A stretch of 64,000 nt of DNA from Diaphorobacter sp. HDW4B (lineage in GTDB: Bacteria > Pseudomonadota > Gammaproteobacteria > Burkholderiales > Burkholderiaceae_C). The notes under the pieces were generated by a model. That model was not told the origin of the DNA. It made no database searches and saw only the letters and a program-made list of their open reading frames with translations. Where the stretch lies: the NCBI RefSeq assembly GCF_011305535.1, contig NZ_CP049905.1:4462001-4526000 (forward strand), given 5' to 3'. Below, piece after piece: positions 17,564 to 26,021 of this stretch. A program made the translations under genes and the position numbers. How positions within the stretch are numbered: the first letter of the stretch is position 1; each line of letters begins with the position of its first letter.

Positions 17564-18997
17564 TCAGGGGGCGAACAGCGGCAAGATCACCAGTGCATCC
17601 AAGCCCACCACATTCTTGTCATTGCCGAGTCGATTGCGCAGCGCGATGCTTCCGCCCAGTGCCTGCACGATCTGCTGGCAGATGGCGAGGCCCAGGCCCG
17701 ATCCGGCGCGCACGTCGCCTGCGGAGAACGGCTGGAACAGTCGGGTGGCGAGTTCGTCGTCGATGCCGGGGCCGGTGTCTGCGATGGTGAGCACGGCGTC
17801 GTAGTCCTCAATCTGCAGCGTGACGTTGAGTGCGCCGTGCTCGGGTGTGTGGCGGATGGCGTTGTGCAGCAGGTTGCGGCAGAGTTCGCGCAGCATCCAT
17901 TCGTGGGCGAGCACGGGCGCGCTGTCGGTCTGGATGCCGAAGTCGAGGTCGTTTTGCGCGATGAGCGGCGAGATGTCGAGCGCCACGTCGCGCAGCACTT
18001 CGTCCCAGCGCACTTCGGTGGGCTGGCTTTGCTGGCGCAGTTGTTCGACCTTGGCGAGCGCCAGCATCTGGTTGGCGAGCTGCGTCGCACGTTCGACGGT
18101 GCCGCCGATTTCTTCGAGCGCCTGCCGGTGCGGCAGGTCGTCGCGCAGGGCCGATTGCACCTGCGTCTTGAGCACGGCGAGCGGTGTGCGCAACTGGTGC
18201 GAGGCGTCGCGCACAAAGCGCTGCTGGTGTTCGAGCAGATGCGACAGGCGCTGCATCACGTCGTTGGTGGCGTCGATCAGCGGTTGCAGCTCGCGCGGGG
18301 CCGATGCGCCGTCGATGGGCGAGAGGTCGTCTTCGTTGCGTGCCTGAATCGTCTGGCTGAGCTTGCGCACCGGGCGCGTGGCGCGTTGCACGACGAGCAC
18401 GACGATGAGCGCGATCATGGCGATGAGCATGAGTTGACGCGCAATCGTGTCCCACAGAATCTGCAGCGCTGCGGCCTGGCGCAGTTCCAGTGTTTCCGCG
18501 ACCTGGATGATGGCCATGCCGCGACCTTCGGGGCTGGAGACCGGCTGGAGCAGCACGGCGACGCGCACGGGAGCGCCGCGGAACTGGTCGTCGTAGAAAT
18601 CGACCAGCGCTGCATAGGGCGGACGTGCGGGAATGGTTCCGCGCCACACCGGCAGTTCGGCAAACCCTGAAATCAGCTCGCCCTGCAGATTGGAAATGCG
18701 GTAGAAAAGACGGCTCTGGTTGTCGGTTTCGAAGGCCTCTTGGGCGGCGTAGGGCACGGTGGCTCGCAGCTCGGCCAGTTCGTCGTAGCCGGTCACGTCC
18801 AATTCTTCGCTGATGCTTTTGGCGGAGGCGAGCAGCGTGCGGTCATAGGCCGTGTTGAGTGCCACCAGCGCTTTGCCGTGCAGGCTCCAGGTGTTGAAGC
18901 AGATCACCAGCAGCGTCGGCACCAGAATGCCGACCAGCAACTGGCGTCTGAGCGACCAGGAGCGCCACGCGGTCTTGGCCCTGCGCCGCAGTTTCAC
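17564..18997 (-). CDS. tctE: TctE-like sensor histidine kinase
   Basis: 477 residues. N-terminal membrane helix about 20-40, a periplasmic sensor domain to about 180, second helix ([15 protein letters not shown]), HAMP-like linker, H-box [20 protein letters not shown] with the phosphorylated His, N-box [15 protein letters not shown], then DTGPGI and [12 protein letters not shown] of the ATPase domain. It shares a 4-base overlap with the response regulator. Family members sense tri- or dicarboxylates and activate the adjacent tct transporter, here encoded divergently from 19818. The true ligand is not predictable. Confidence 0.88.
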   Translation of the reverse strand: MKLRRRAKTAWRSWSLRRQLLVGILVPTLLVICFNTWSLHGKALVALNTAYDRTLLASAKSISEELDVTGYDELAELRATVPYAAQEAFETDNQSRLFYRISNLQGELISGFAELPVWRGTIPARPPYAALVDFYDDQFRGAPVRVAVLLQPVSSPEGRGMAIIQVAETLELRQAAALQILWDTIARQLMLIAMIALIVVLVVQRATRPVRKLSQTIQARNEDDLSPIDGASAPRELQPLIDATNDVMQRLSHLLEHQQRFVRDASHQLRTPLAVLKTQVQSALRDDLPHRQALEEIGGTVERATQLANQMLALAKVEQLRQQSQPTEVRWDEVLRDVALDISPLIAQNDLDFGIQTDSAPVLAHEWMLRELCRNLLHNAIRHTPEHGALNVTLQIEDYDAVLTIADTGPGIDDELATRLFQPFSAGDVRAGSGLGLAICQQIVQALGGSIALRNRLGNDKNVVGLDALVILPLFAP

Positions 18998-19680
18998 TGA
19001 TCGACCTTGAGCAGATAACCCAGCCCGCGCAGCGTCATGAGCGACACGCCGGTGTCGGCGAGCTTCTTGCGCAGGCGGTAGACCACGACTTCGATGGCTT
19101 CGTATTGCACATCGGGTTGACCGGGGAACACGGCTTCGTAGAGCCGCTCTTTGCTGAGCGCGCGACCGGGATGCGGCAGCAGCGCGCGCAGCAGGGCCTG
19201 CTCGCGCGGCGTCACTTCCATGGGCTCGCCCTTGAGATAGAAGATGCCGCTGTCCTTGTCGTAACGCAGTGCGCCCAGCGTGATCTGTGAAGGGGCTGTG
19301 GGCTGGCCTTCCTGCTGGTCGGCGGCGCGGCGCACGAGGGCGCGCAGGCGGGCTTCAAGTTCGTCGAGGTCGAAGGGCTTGGGCAGGTAGTCGTCGGCAC
19401 CGGCGTTGAGACCGCGCACGCGGTCGCCCACGGTGCCGCGTGCGGTGAGCACCAGCACGGGCGTGCGCAGGCCGCGCGAACGGGCCTGCTGCAGCACTTG
19501 AAGACCATCGAGGCCGGGCAGGGTGAGGTCGAGAATCACCGCATCGTGCGGTCTGGCGATCATTTCGGCGAGCGCGGACGCACCATCGCCGAGCGCGGTG
19601 ACCTGAAACCCGCGCCTTGCCAGCGAGCGCTGCAGCGTGGTGCGCATCGTGGCGTCGTCTTCTACCAATAGCAATTGCAT
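18994..19680 (-). CDS. tctD: TctD-like OmpR-family response regulator
   Basis: 228 residues from the ATG at 19680. Receiver domain 1-115: acidic pair in LLLVEDDA, phosphoacceptor Asp51 in VILDLTLPGLDGL, and the conserved K in YLPKPFDLDEL. The DNA-binding winged helix (about 135-225) ends in VVVYRLRKKLADTGVSLMTLRGLGYLL. Overlaps the sensor kinase gene by four bases. Divergent from tctC with 137 bases between starts, where it probably binds to switch on the transporter. Confidence 0.9.
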   Translation of the reverse strand: MQLLLVEDDATMRTTLQRSLARRGFQVTALGDGASALAEMIARPHDAVILDLTLPGLDGLQVLQQARSRGLRTPVLVLTARGTVGDRVRGLNAGADDYLPKPFDLDELEARLRALVRRAADQQEGQPTAPSQITLGALRYDKDSGIFYLKGEPMEVTPREQALLRALLPHPGRALSKERLYEAVFPGQPDVQYEAIEVVVYRLRKKLADTGVSLMTLRGLGYLLKVDQ

Positions 19681-19757
19681 GGACGGCACCTTAGCAGCTT
19701 GGAAACGTGGCTTGACGGCCTGTGTATCCGTGTTATCCCTGATGTCGAGGACAGCGG

Positions 19758-19764
19758 TTTGACA
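19758..19764 (+). promoter_or_regulatory. Possible -35 element of tctCBA
   Basis: The divergent tctD/tctC spacer contains a consensus TTGACA (19759-19764), but the hexamers at 16-17 base spacing (TACTGG / ACTGGT) are poor -10 elements. A weak -10 is what one expects of a promoter that needs activation by a response regulator. No clear direct repeats for TctD binding were found by eye. Confidence 0.3.
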
Positions 19765-19817
19765 GTTTGATTTAGCATCATACTGGTGCAGTTTCCCAAT
19801 AAACAGGAGTGAGACAC

Positions 19818-20777
19818 ATGCGTCGAGACACCTTTCTGAAATCTCTGGCAGCGCTGGCTGCTGTCGGCAGCCTGCCACTTTCCGCGCGCGCTGCTGTCGC
19901 CGTGAAAATGATGTTGCCCGCCAACCCCGGCGGCGGCTGGGACACCACCGGTCGCGCGCTTGGCAAGGCGCTGCAGGACGCAGGTGTGGCTTCGTCCGTC
20001 ACCTATGACAACAAGGGCGGCGCGGCCGGTGCCATCGGTCTGGCCCAGTTCGTCAACGGCTCCAAGGGCGACCCGAATGCACTGATGGTGATGGGCGCCG
20101 TGATGCTGGGCGGCATCATCACCGGCAAGCCACCTGTCAACCTGAACCAGGCCACGCCGATTGCGCGCCTGACCAGCGAATACAACGTCTTCGTGCTGCC
20201 TTCCAACTCGCCTTTCAAGAACATGGCCGACGTGGTCGCCCAGCTCAAGAAAGACCCCGGCAGCGTGAAGTGGGGCGGCGGCTCGCGCGGCTCCACAGAG
20301 CACATTGCAGCAGCGATGATTGCGCGCGAAGTGGGCGTCGATCCCGCCAAGATCAACTATGTGGCTTTCCGTGGGGGTGGTGAGGCAACGGCCGCCATTC
20401 TGGGTGGCAACGTCACCGTGGGCGGCAGCGGCTACAGCGAGTTCGCCGAGTACATCACCGCCGGCAAGATGAAGCCCATTGGCGTGACCTCCGCCAAGCG
20501 CCTGCAGGGTCTGGATATCCCCACGCTCAAGGAGCAGGGCATCAATGTCGAGATCGGAAACTGGCGCGGTGTGTACGGCGCGCCCGGCATCACGCCCGAA
20601 CAGCGCAAGGCACTGGTGGCTGCGGTCGAAAAGGCTGTCAAGAGCAAGGCCTGGGCCGAGGCCATGGACAAAAACGGCTGGACACCTGCATGGCTGGCTG
20701 GCGACGAGTTCGGCAACTTCGTGGATCAGGAATTCGCCAGCCTGCGCGCCACGATGGTCAAGTCCGGCATGGTTTGA
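19818..20777 (+). CDS. tctC: TctC, periplasmic tricarboxylate-binding receptor
   Basis: 319 residues from the ATG at 19818, which has AGGAG eight bases upstream; a GTG three codons earlier is less good. Signal peptide MRRDTFLKSLAALAAVGSLPLSARA, then a Bug-type periplasmic receptor with the pyrophosphate-like loop ANPGGGWDTTGRALGKAL and the later GGAAGAIGLAQF motif that contacts a carboxylate. It captures the substrate for the TctAB permease. A strong hairpin follows the gene (20817-20846), so more receptor than permease mRNA is expected. Confidence 0.92.
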   Translation: MRRDTFLKSLAALAAVGSLPLSARAAVAVKMMLPANPGGGWDTTGRALGKALQDAGVASSVTYDNKGGAAGAIGLAQFVNGSKGDPNALMVMGAVMLGGIITGKPPVNLNQATPIARLTSEYNVFVLPSNSPFKNMADVVAQLKKDPGSVKWGGGSRGSTEHIAAAMIAREVGVDPAKINYVAFRGGGEATAAILGGNVTVGGSGYSEFAEYITAGKMKPIGVTSAKRLQGLDIPTLKEQGINVEIGNWRGVYGAPGITPEQRKALVAAVEKAVKSKAWAEAMDKNGWTPAWLAGDEFGNFVDQEFASLRATMVKSGMV

Positions 20778-20816
20778 CGTTGGAGTGCCGGGTCATTGAT
20801 CCGGCCAGAGCCCCGA

Positions 20817-20850
20817 GCAAGGGCGTCATGTTGCGCACGCCCTTGCTTTC
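20817..20850 (+). terminator. Hairpin between tctC and tctB (attenuator-like)
   Basis: A perfect 9-base stem GCAAGGGCG (20817-20825) / CGCCCTTGC (20838-20846) with a 12-base loop is followed by TTTCTTTC. It sits 40 bases after tctC and 131 bases before tctB. This fits a partial terminator or a 3'-end stabilising hairpin that raises receptor over permease expression. Confidence 0.7.
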
Positions 20851-20980
20851 TTTCACAAATCGATAGTAAATCGCCCCTGAAGGCAGAGGGCGCAGGGTGA
20901 CTGTTCCCTGATCACGAGCGTTGCGCGTGTGAGGCCGGATTCATTGCTCAACAACCACACATAGCAAGGGCAAAAACAAC

Positions 20981-21541
20981 ATGACCACAGATGCTGTATC
21001 CCAACCGCCAGCGGCCAGTCCGCTGGAAGAGTTGTCCATCCCATCACCCAAATGGCAGGCGGCAGTCGGCGTGGGTGTCGTGGGCGTTGCGGCTGTCATG
21101 GCCTTCGGTGCCATAGGCATTCCGGGTGATTCCGGCTACGGCGGCGTGGGCCCCAATTTTCTGCCGTGGGCTTGTGCGGTCGTGCTGGCTTTGTGTGGTG
21201 GTCTGCTGATCTGGGAGGCGCTCACGGGCGGCTACCGTCAGGCGGGCGATCCCGGTGGCTCCAAGCACGCGCATCTGGTGCCGTTTGCATGGGTGTCTGC
21301 CGGGCTGCTGCTGAACGCAGCGCTCATCACGCACATTGGCTTCATCTTTGGCTGCACCATGTGCTATGCGCTGGCGGTGCAAGGCCTGCGTCGCGGTGAG
21401 GGCCAAACCGGCCTGCTGTCTCCACGCAATCTGGCCATCGACATCTTCACTGGCCTGGCGATCTCGGCGCCGGTGTTCTGGGCATTCACACAATTCCTGG
21501 CGATCAGCTTGCCAGGACTGACGGATACAGGGTGGCTGTGA
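20981..21541 (+). CDS. tctB: TctB, small permease subunit
   Basis: 186 residues with about four membrane segments (AVGVGVVGVAAVMAFGAIGI, FLPWACAVVLALCGGLLIW, FAWVSAGLLLNAALITHI and the C-terminal pair). The cytoplasmic N-terminus is about 25 residues. Motif GYGGVGPNFLPW after the first helix is typical of TctB. It is the small integral subunit of the tripartite tricarboxylate transporter and its stop codon overlaps the tctA start by one base (TGATG). Confidence 0.9.
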   Translation: MTTDAVSQPPAASPLEELSIPSPKWQAAVGVGVVGVAAVMAFGAIGIPGDSGYGGVGPNFLPWACAVVLALCGGLLIWEALTGGYRQAGDPGGSKHAHLVPFAWVSAGLLLNAALITHIGFIFGCTMCYALAVQGLRRGEGQTGLLSPRNLAIDIFTGLAISAPVFWAFTQFLAISLPGLTDTGWL

Positions 21542-23058
21542 TGGATATTTTCAACGCTTTGATGCAGGGCTTTGCCACAGCCATTACCCCTGCCAATCTC
21601 TTGTGGGCACTGGTTGGCTGTGCCCTTGGAACGGCCGTCGGCGTTCTGCCCGGCATTGGCCCCGCAGTGGCCGTGGCCATGTTGCTGCCCATCACCGCCA
21701 AGGTGGAAGTGACAGCTTCGATGATTTTCTTTGCCGGTATTTATTACGGCGCGATGTACGGCGGATCGACCACCTCGATTCTGCTGAACACGCCCGGGGA
21801 AACGGCGAGTATGGTGACGGCGATGGAGGGCAACAAGATGGCCAAGAGCGGGCGCGCGGGTGCGGCGCTGGCGACTTCGGCCATCGGATCGTTTTTCGCG
21901 GGTACTGTGGCCACAGTCGTGGTCACGCTCTTCGCTCCCACCGTGGCCGACTTCGCCGTGAAGCTCGGTCCGCCGGAATACTTCATGCTGATGGTGCTGG
22001 CCTTCACCACCGTGAGCGCGGTGCTCGGTCAAAGCAGCCTGCGCGGCATGACGGCGCTGTTCCTCGGTCTGGCCCTCGGCTGCATCGGCATGGACCAACT
22101 CTCGGGCGCGGCGCGTTACACCGCAGGCCAGATGGAACTGCTGGACGGCGTGGACATCGTGCTGGTGGCGGTCGGTTTGTTTGCTGTGGCAGAAGTGCTC
22201 TACAACGCGCTCTACGAAGGCAAGGTCGACGAATCGCAGAACAAGCTCAACCGCGTCTACATGACCAAGCGCGACTGGAAGCGCTCGATCCCCGCATGGA
22301 TTCGCGGCACGCTCATCGGTACACCGTTCGGTTGCATCCCCGCTGGCGGCACCGAGATCCCCACATTCCTTTCCTACGCGACCGAAAAGAAGCTGGCCAA
22401 GGGTGAAGACAAGGCCGAGTTCGGCACCACCGGCGCCATCGAAGGCGTGGCAGGCCCCGAAGCCGCCAACAACGCCACCGTGACCGCTGCGCTGATTCCG
22501 CTGCTCACGCTGGGCATTCCGACCAGCAACACGACCGCCGTGCTGTTGGGCGCGTTCCAGAACTACGGCATCAACCCCGGTCCGCAACTGTTCACCAGTT
22601 CCGCCGCTCTGGTCTGGGCGCTGATCGCGTCGCTGTACATCGGCAACATCATGCTGCTGGTGCTGAACCTGCCGATGGTCGGCATGTGGGTGAAGCTGCT
22701 GAAGATCCCTCGTCCGCAGCTCTACGCCGGCATTCTGATCTTCGCAACAGTGGGTGCCTACGGCATGCGCCAGAGCACATTCGACCTGTTCCTGCTGTAC
22801 TTCATCGGCCTGCTGGGTGTGCTGATGCGCCGTTATGACTTCCCGACAGCGCCCGTCGTCGTCGGCATGATCCTCGGCCCACTCGCCGAAGCACAGATGC
22901 GCAACGCGGTGTCGATCGGCGAAGGCAGCTGGATGATCTTCCTGCAACGCCCCATGTCGCTGACCCTGATCATCATCGTGCTGATGGTGCTGTTCATCCC
23001 ACGTTTCATGCGCTGGATGGGCAATCGCAAGGGGCCGCAAATGGTGGAAGCCGCGTAA
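21541..23058 (+). CDS. tctA: TctA, large permease subunit
   Basis: 505 residues from the ATG at 21541 (a GTG at 21532 is an alternative). About 11-12 membrane segments. Signature stretches are [39 protein letters not shown] and, in the second half, [30 protein letters not shown], the two glycine-rich inverted-repeat motifs of the TctA family. It moves the substrate delivered by TctC, probably with cation symport. A strong terminator follows at 23086. Confidence 0.94.
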   Translation: MDIFNALMQGFATAITPANLLWALVGCALGTAVGVLPGIGPAVAVAMLLPITAKVEVTASMIFFAGIYYGAMYGGSTTSILLNTPGETASMVTAMEGNKMAKSGRAGAALATSAIGSFFAGTVATVVVTLFAPTVADFAVKLGPPEYFMLMVLAFTTVSAVLGQSSLRGMTALFLGLALGCIGMDQLSGAARYTAGQMELLDGVDIVLVAVGLFAVAEVLYNALYEGKVDESQNKLNRVYMTKRDWKRSIPAWIRGTLIGTPFGCIPAGGTEIPTFLSYATEKKLAKGEDKAEFGTTGAIEGVAGPEAANNATVTAALIPLLTLGIPTSNTTAVLLGAFQNYGINPGPQLFTSSAALVWALIASLYIGNIMLLVLNLPMVGMWVKLLKIPRPQLYAGILIFATVGAYGMRQSTFDLFLLYFIGLLGVLMRRYDFPTAPVVVGMILGPLAEAQMRNAVSIGEGSWMIFLQRPMSLTLIIIVLMVLFIPRFMRWMGNRKGPQMVEAA

Positions 23059-23085
23059 AGTTTCTTGAATCTGTTTGACTGCGAC

Positions 23086-23128
23086 AAGGAGCCGCATGCC
23101 CGAAAGGGCGTGCGGCTCCTTACTTTTT
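23086..23128 (+). terminator. Terminator of tctCBA
   Basis: A 15-base stem starting AAGGAGCCGCATGCC (23086-23100) and closing GGCGTGCGGCTCCTT (23107-23121), with one G-T pair, a short CGAAAG loop, and the T-rich tail ACTTTTTG. Intrinsic terminator 28 bases after tctA. Confidence 0.9.
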
Positions 23129-23432
23129 GCAATATCGACGCGGATTGTTGCAGCGCCATCATCAAAATTACAGAACTACCAATATGATGACAACTTGATC
23201 AGATCGGATGTTGTTGCGTGCAAACATGTGTTTGCGCTTTAATCAGAGGGCATTGATTCACAACAGATGTGGCAGATTCCAGCTCTGTGCGTGGTGAGGT
23301 AGTGAACCTACACTTTTCTTCATGTCTATACGCAAGAACTGGCCGCAATCGCGCCGCAGTCAATATGTCGCTGATTTCGGCAAGTATTCCACTAGCCGCC
23401 AGCTGTTGCAAAACCCAATGCAGGAGCCTTCC
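23129..23432. other. Non-coding upstream region of the ArsR-family gene
   Basis: About 300 bases without a convincing gene. It is AT-richer than its surroundings (CAATATCGACG, CCAATATGATGACAACTTGATC) and contains single AATAT half-sites at about 23130, 23180 and 23364, but not the complete AATAT-N12-ATATT palindrome found elsewhere. The reading frame of the ArsR protein is open back to an ATG at 23322. No clear -35/-10 pair was identified. Confidence 0.4.
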
Positions 23433-23738
23433 ATGGATGCAGAAGTGATCGACGACGACAGTGTTTATGAAAATGCCGCAGAGCTGTTCCGCGCCATGGC
23501 CGCACCCATGCGCCTGCGCATCATCAGCGCGCTGTGCAACGGGGAAAAGAACGTCTCGGAGCTGCTGTCATCCATCGACACCACGCAGCCCAACATGTCG
23601 CAGCACCTGAACACGCTCTACCAGGCGGGCATTCTCGGCCGCCGCCGTGAAGGCGTCAGCATCTACTACTTCATCACCAACGAGAAGGTGGTGCAGATGT
23701 GCCGCAGCGTCTGCCTGCAGATGGCGATCGACGACTGA
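23433..23738 (+). CDS. ArsR/SmtB-family regulator, likely sulfur-responsive (SoxR/SqrR/BigR-like)
   Basis: 101 residues from the ATG at 23433, which has AGGAG eight bases upstream; ATGs at 23418 and 23322 extend the frame. Winged helix: AAPMRLRIISALCNGEKNV, then VSELLSSIDTTQPNMSQHLNTLYQAGIL (recognition helix) and wing RRREGVSIYYF. Cysteines at 35 (helix 2) and 90/94 (last helix) occupy about the positions used by persulfide-sensing SqrR and BigR to form a tetrasulfide bridge, and no ArsR-type metal-site CxC is present. It is the only local regulator next to the sox genes. Dithiol sensing is inference. Confidence 0.8.
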   Translation: MDAEVIDDDSVYENAAELFRAMAAPMRLRIISALCNGEKNVSELLSSIDTTQPNMSQHLNTLYQAGILGRRREGVSIYYFITNEKVVQMCRSVCLQMAIDD

Positions 23739-23812
23739 TTTCCAGAGGGTCGGTAGAGGGGTTACGCAGAGGTTTTGATTAGAGCATCTTTGGCTTTTGA
23801 TGCTCGACTCCA

Positions 23813-23846
23813 GCAAAAAGGGCAGCCGTTTGGCTGCCCTTTTTGC
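23813..23846. terminator. Bidirectional terminator between arsR-like and dsrE-like genes
   Basis: Perfect 15-base stem GCAAAAAGGGCAGCC (23813-23827) / GGCTGCCCTTTTTGC (23832-23846) with a four-base loop. A-tract on one side and T-tract on the other let it end transcripts from both convergent genes. Confidence 0.92.
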
Positions 23847-23873
23847 GTTTGACGACATGAGCGTCCAAGCCAT

Positions 23874-24290
23874 TCAGGGCTTGAGATACACGTAGCCTTC
23901 CTTGGCTTGCAGGCGCGCCACTTCGGCCACGCCAGAGGGGACGATGGAGGTCTCCATCAAAAGCTTGCCGGGATCGATGCTGCGCGATTGCAGCGTGTTG
24001 TTGCACACGCGGAACTCCACGCCTTTGGCGGCCAGTCCACTCACCTGACCGCTGAATTCGCGGCCCTTGCTGTCCTTGGCGTCGCTCAGCAGAAAGTCGA
24101 TGCCGGGGCCATGCGTCACCACGACGATCTTGTCCTTGGGGGCGGCATTCAGATGGTTGTTGATGTTGTTGAGAATCGCGGCAGCCGTTTCGACGCCGGT
24201 GTTCACGTGATAGACCGCCTTGATGTCCTGCGCGAAGGAAACGCTGGCCATCAGAGTGAGGAAGAAAGCGAGAAAAACGCGCTTCAGCAT
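23874..24290 (-). CDS. Periplasmic DsrE-family protein
   Basis: 138 residues with a signal peptide (MLKRVFLAFFLTLMASVSFAQ) and a good AAGGAG ribosome-binding site. The mature part is one DsrE/DsrF-like domain (IKAVYHVNTGVETAAAILNN, VVVTHGPGIDFLLSD, GVEFRVCNNTLQ) with a Cys in the last motif, at the place where DsrE/TusD carry the persulfide-accepting residue. Such proteins transfer sulfane sulfur or bind sulfur carriers. It is divergent from the SoxH-like gene and shares its 149-base promoter region, which contains the 22-bp palindrome at 24351. Confidence 0.85.
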   Translation of the reverse strand: MLKRVFLAFFLTLMASVSFAQDIKAVYHVNTGVETAAAILNNINNHLNAAPKDKIVVVTHGPGIDFLLSDAKDSKGREFSGQVSGLAAKGVEFRVCNNTLQSRSIDPGKLLMETSIVPSGVAEVARLQAKEGYVYLKP

Positions 24291-24350
24291 GTTGGGCTCC
24301 TTGTATTACTTGGGTTGCGTTGGTTGTATTGGTTCTAATCCCAGCCCCAA

Positions 24351-24372
24351 AATATCGCTGGTGGCTTATATT
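24351..24372. promoter_or_regulatory. 22-bp palindrome AATAT-N12-ATATT (site 1)
   Basis: Perfect 5-base arms separated by 12 bases, located between the divergent dsrE-like (start 24290) and soxH-like (start 24440) genes. A copy with the same arms and spacing, matching at 16 of 22 positions, is present at 45478-45499 upstream of the rhodanese-YedE operon. The size, symmetry and AT-rich arms suit an ArsR/SmtB-type dimer. Binding by the protein at 23433 is inference. Confidence 0.6.
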
Positions 24373-24439
24373 AGCACTGGCACCGCGTGTGTCATGTGCT
24401 GGTTGATACCAGTCAAAACACATACAGGAGACGTTGAGG

Positions 24440-25456
24440 ATGTTAGTTCAAGGAGTGCGTTGGGCGGCAGGCGTTGTCATGTTGACAGGCATGCAGATTT
24501 CGGCGTTTGCGCATGGCGACCATGGCGCGGTCATGCAGGTCGCTCAAGCGGCAGTGGCGACGACGGCCCCGGAAGCGGCCTCGGTGAAGATGGAGGTCAA
24601 GAGCGTTGCGCCCAACGTCTACTACGTTCAGGGCGTGTCGGCGCTCGGCTCGCCAGCCAACCAGAACTTCATCTCGAACGCGGGCTTTGTGGTCACCGAC
24701 GACAGCGTGGTCGTGATCGACGCGCTGGGTTCGCCCGCATTGGCCGAGGAGTTGGTCGCCAAGATCAAGCAGATCACGCCCAAGCCGATCAGCACGGTGA
24801 TCCTCACGCACTACCACGCGGACCATATCTACGGCCTGCAAGTGTTCAAGGCACTGGGCGCCAAGATCGTCGCCAATGGGCTGGCCAAGGAATACATCAA
24901 CTCCGAGACGGCGCGTTTGCGTCTCGAAGCCTCGCGCACCGAGCTCGCGCCGTGGATCAACGCCGACACGAAAATGGTCAACGCCGACCAATGGATCGCT
25001 CAGGACGCGGTTCCGTTGAGCGTCGGTGGAACGGATTTTGTCCTGCAACACATGGGCCCCGCGCACACGCCTGAGGACACGGCGGTGTTCCTGCCGCAGA
25101 CCGGTGTACTGTTCATCGGCGACGTGGTGTTCCGCAACCGCATTCCCTATGTCGGTCAGGCCGACAGCCGCCACTGGATCACAGCGCTCGATGCCTTGCT
25201 CAAGCTGCCCGTGAAAGTGATGGTGCCCGGTCACGGCCCGGCATCCGATGAGCCCAGAAAGGACATGCAGATGACGCGCGACTACCTGGAGTTTCTGCGC
25301 ACATCCATGGCCAAGGCTGCGCAAAATCTCGACCCATTCGACGACGCCTACAAGGCCACCGATTGGTCGCGCTTCGAGGGCTATCCGCTGTTCAAGGAAG
25401 CCAACCGCATGAACGCCTACAACACCTATCTGCTGATGGAGCAGGAAAAGCCATGA
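24440..25456 (+). CDS. soxH: SoxH-like periplasmic metallo-beta-lactamase-fold hydrolase
   Basis: 338 residues from the ATG at 24440 with AGGAG nine bases upstream. Signal peptide to about residue 24 (QISAFAHG). Metal motif H124-x-H126-x-D128-H129 in ILTHYHADHIYG, with later ligands in MGPAHTPEDT and FIGDVVF and the C-terminal VPGHGP. This is the glyoxalase-II-like fold of SoxH and related sox-linked hydrolases; a thiol-ester or thiosulfonate-type substrate has been proposed for relatives but not settled. It overlaps the SoxW gene by four bases (ATGA). Confidence 0.82.
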   Translation: MLVQGVRWAAGVVMLTGMQISAFAHGDHGAVMQVAQAAVATTAPEAASVKMEVKSVAPNVYYVQGVSALGSPANQNFISNAGFVVTDDSVVVIDALGSPALAEELVAKIKQITPKPISTVILTHYHADHIYGLQVFKALGAKIVANGLAKEYINSETARLRLEASRTELAPWINADTKMVNADQWIAQDAVPLSVGGTDFVLQHMGPAHTPEDTAVFLPQTGVLFIGDVVFRNRIPYVGQADSRHWITALDALLKLPVKVMVPGHGPASDEPRKDMQMTRDYLEFLRTSMAKAAQNLDPFDDAYKATDWSRFEGYPLFKEANRMNAYNTYLLMEQEKP

Positions 25457-25938
25457 AGTCCTTGGACCGCCGTGCAGCACTGCTGGGACTGGCAAGCGCG
25501 CCCTGGCTGATGCCGTCGGCAATGGCCGCTCCGCAGGATGCGTCGGAGCGCCTTTTGCCGACCACTACTGACCTGCGCGCCAGCCTTGCGCAGGCGCTCG
25601 CACGCGGCGAGCCCTTGATCGTGCTGGCCACGTTGCACGGCTGCCCGTTCTGCAAGGTGGCGCGCGAGAACTATCTGGTGTCGGAACTGAAGGCGGGCCG
25701 TGCGGTCACACAGATCCAATTCCTCTCGCGCGATCCTGTGCGCGACTTGCAGGGCAACGAGACTACGCACGGTCAACTGGTCAAACAATTGCAGATCGAA
25801 GCGGCTCCGACCCTGCTTTTCTACGGCCCAGCCGCGAAGGAAGTCGCTCCACGATTGGTGGGCGGCTCCACCTCGGACTTCTACGCCGCGTATCTCGACG
25901 AGCGAGTCGCGCAGGCGAGGGCCGCCGTGCGCGGCTGA
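25453..25938 (+). CDS. soxW: SoxW-like periplasmic thioredoxin
   Basis: 161 residues. Signal sequence with a twin-arginine-like start (LDRRAALLGLASAPW) and cleavage near AMAA. Thioredoxin fold with redox site C64-P-F-C67 in LHGCPFCKVARENYL and the cis-Pro segment EAAPTLLFYG. SoxW normally receives electrons from the membrane protein SoxV and keeps the SoxY cysteine reduced. No soxV is present in the window, so an electron donor must be encoded elsewhere. The start overlaps the SoxH-like stop, and a terminator follows at 25950. Confidence 0.85.
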   Translation: MKSLDRRAALLGLASAPWLMPSAMAAPQDASERLLPTTTDLRASLAQALARGEPLIVLATLHGCPFCKVARENYLVSELKAGRAVTQIQFLSRDPVRDLQGNETTHGQLVKQLQIEAAPTLLFYGPAAKEVAPRLVGGSTSDFYAAYLDERVAQARAAVRG

Positions 25939-25949
25939 CCCATGAAAAA

Positions 25950-25985
25950 GGGGCATGAAGTTCATCACTTCATGCCCCCCATTTC
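25950..25985. terminator. Terminator after soxW
   Basis: Stem GGGGCATGAAGT (25950-25961) / ACTTCATGCCCC (25967-25978), perfect over 12 bases with a five-base loop, preceded by five A and followed by CCATTTC. The A-run upstream makes it more effective for the minus-strand IPTL gene that ends at 26022. Confidence 0.8.
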
Positions 25986-26021
25986 ATTGGAGCCTCATTT
26001 GAGCTTCATTGGCGCTTCGGA

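Noticed and set aside
21364-23097. 577-codon open frame antisense to tctA, and similar long antisense frames at 37665-39941, 52685-54619, 34861-36282, 3294-4964 and 6145-7644
   Set aside because: All mirror well-supported genes, have His/Arg/Gln-rich compositions typical of shadow frames in GC-rich DNA, and show no domain motifs.
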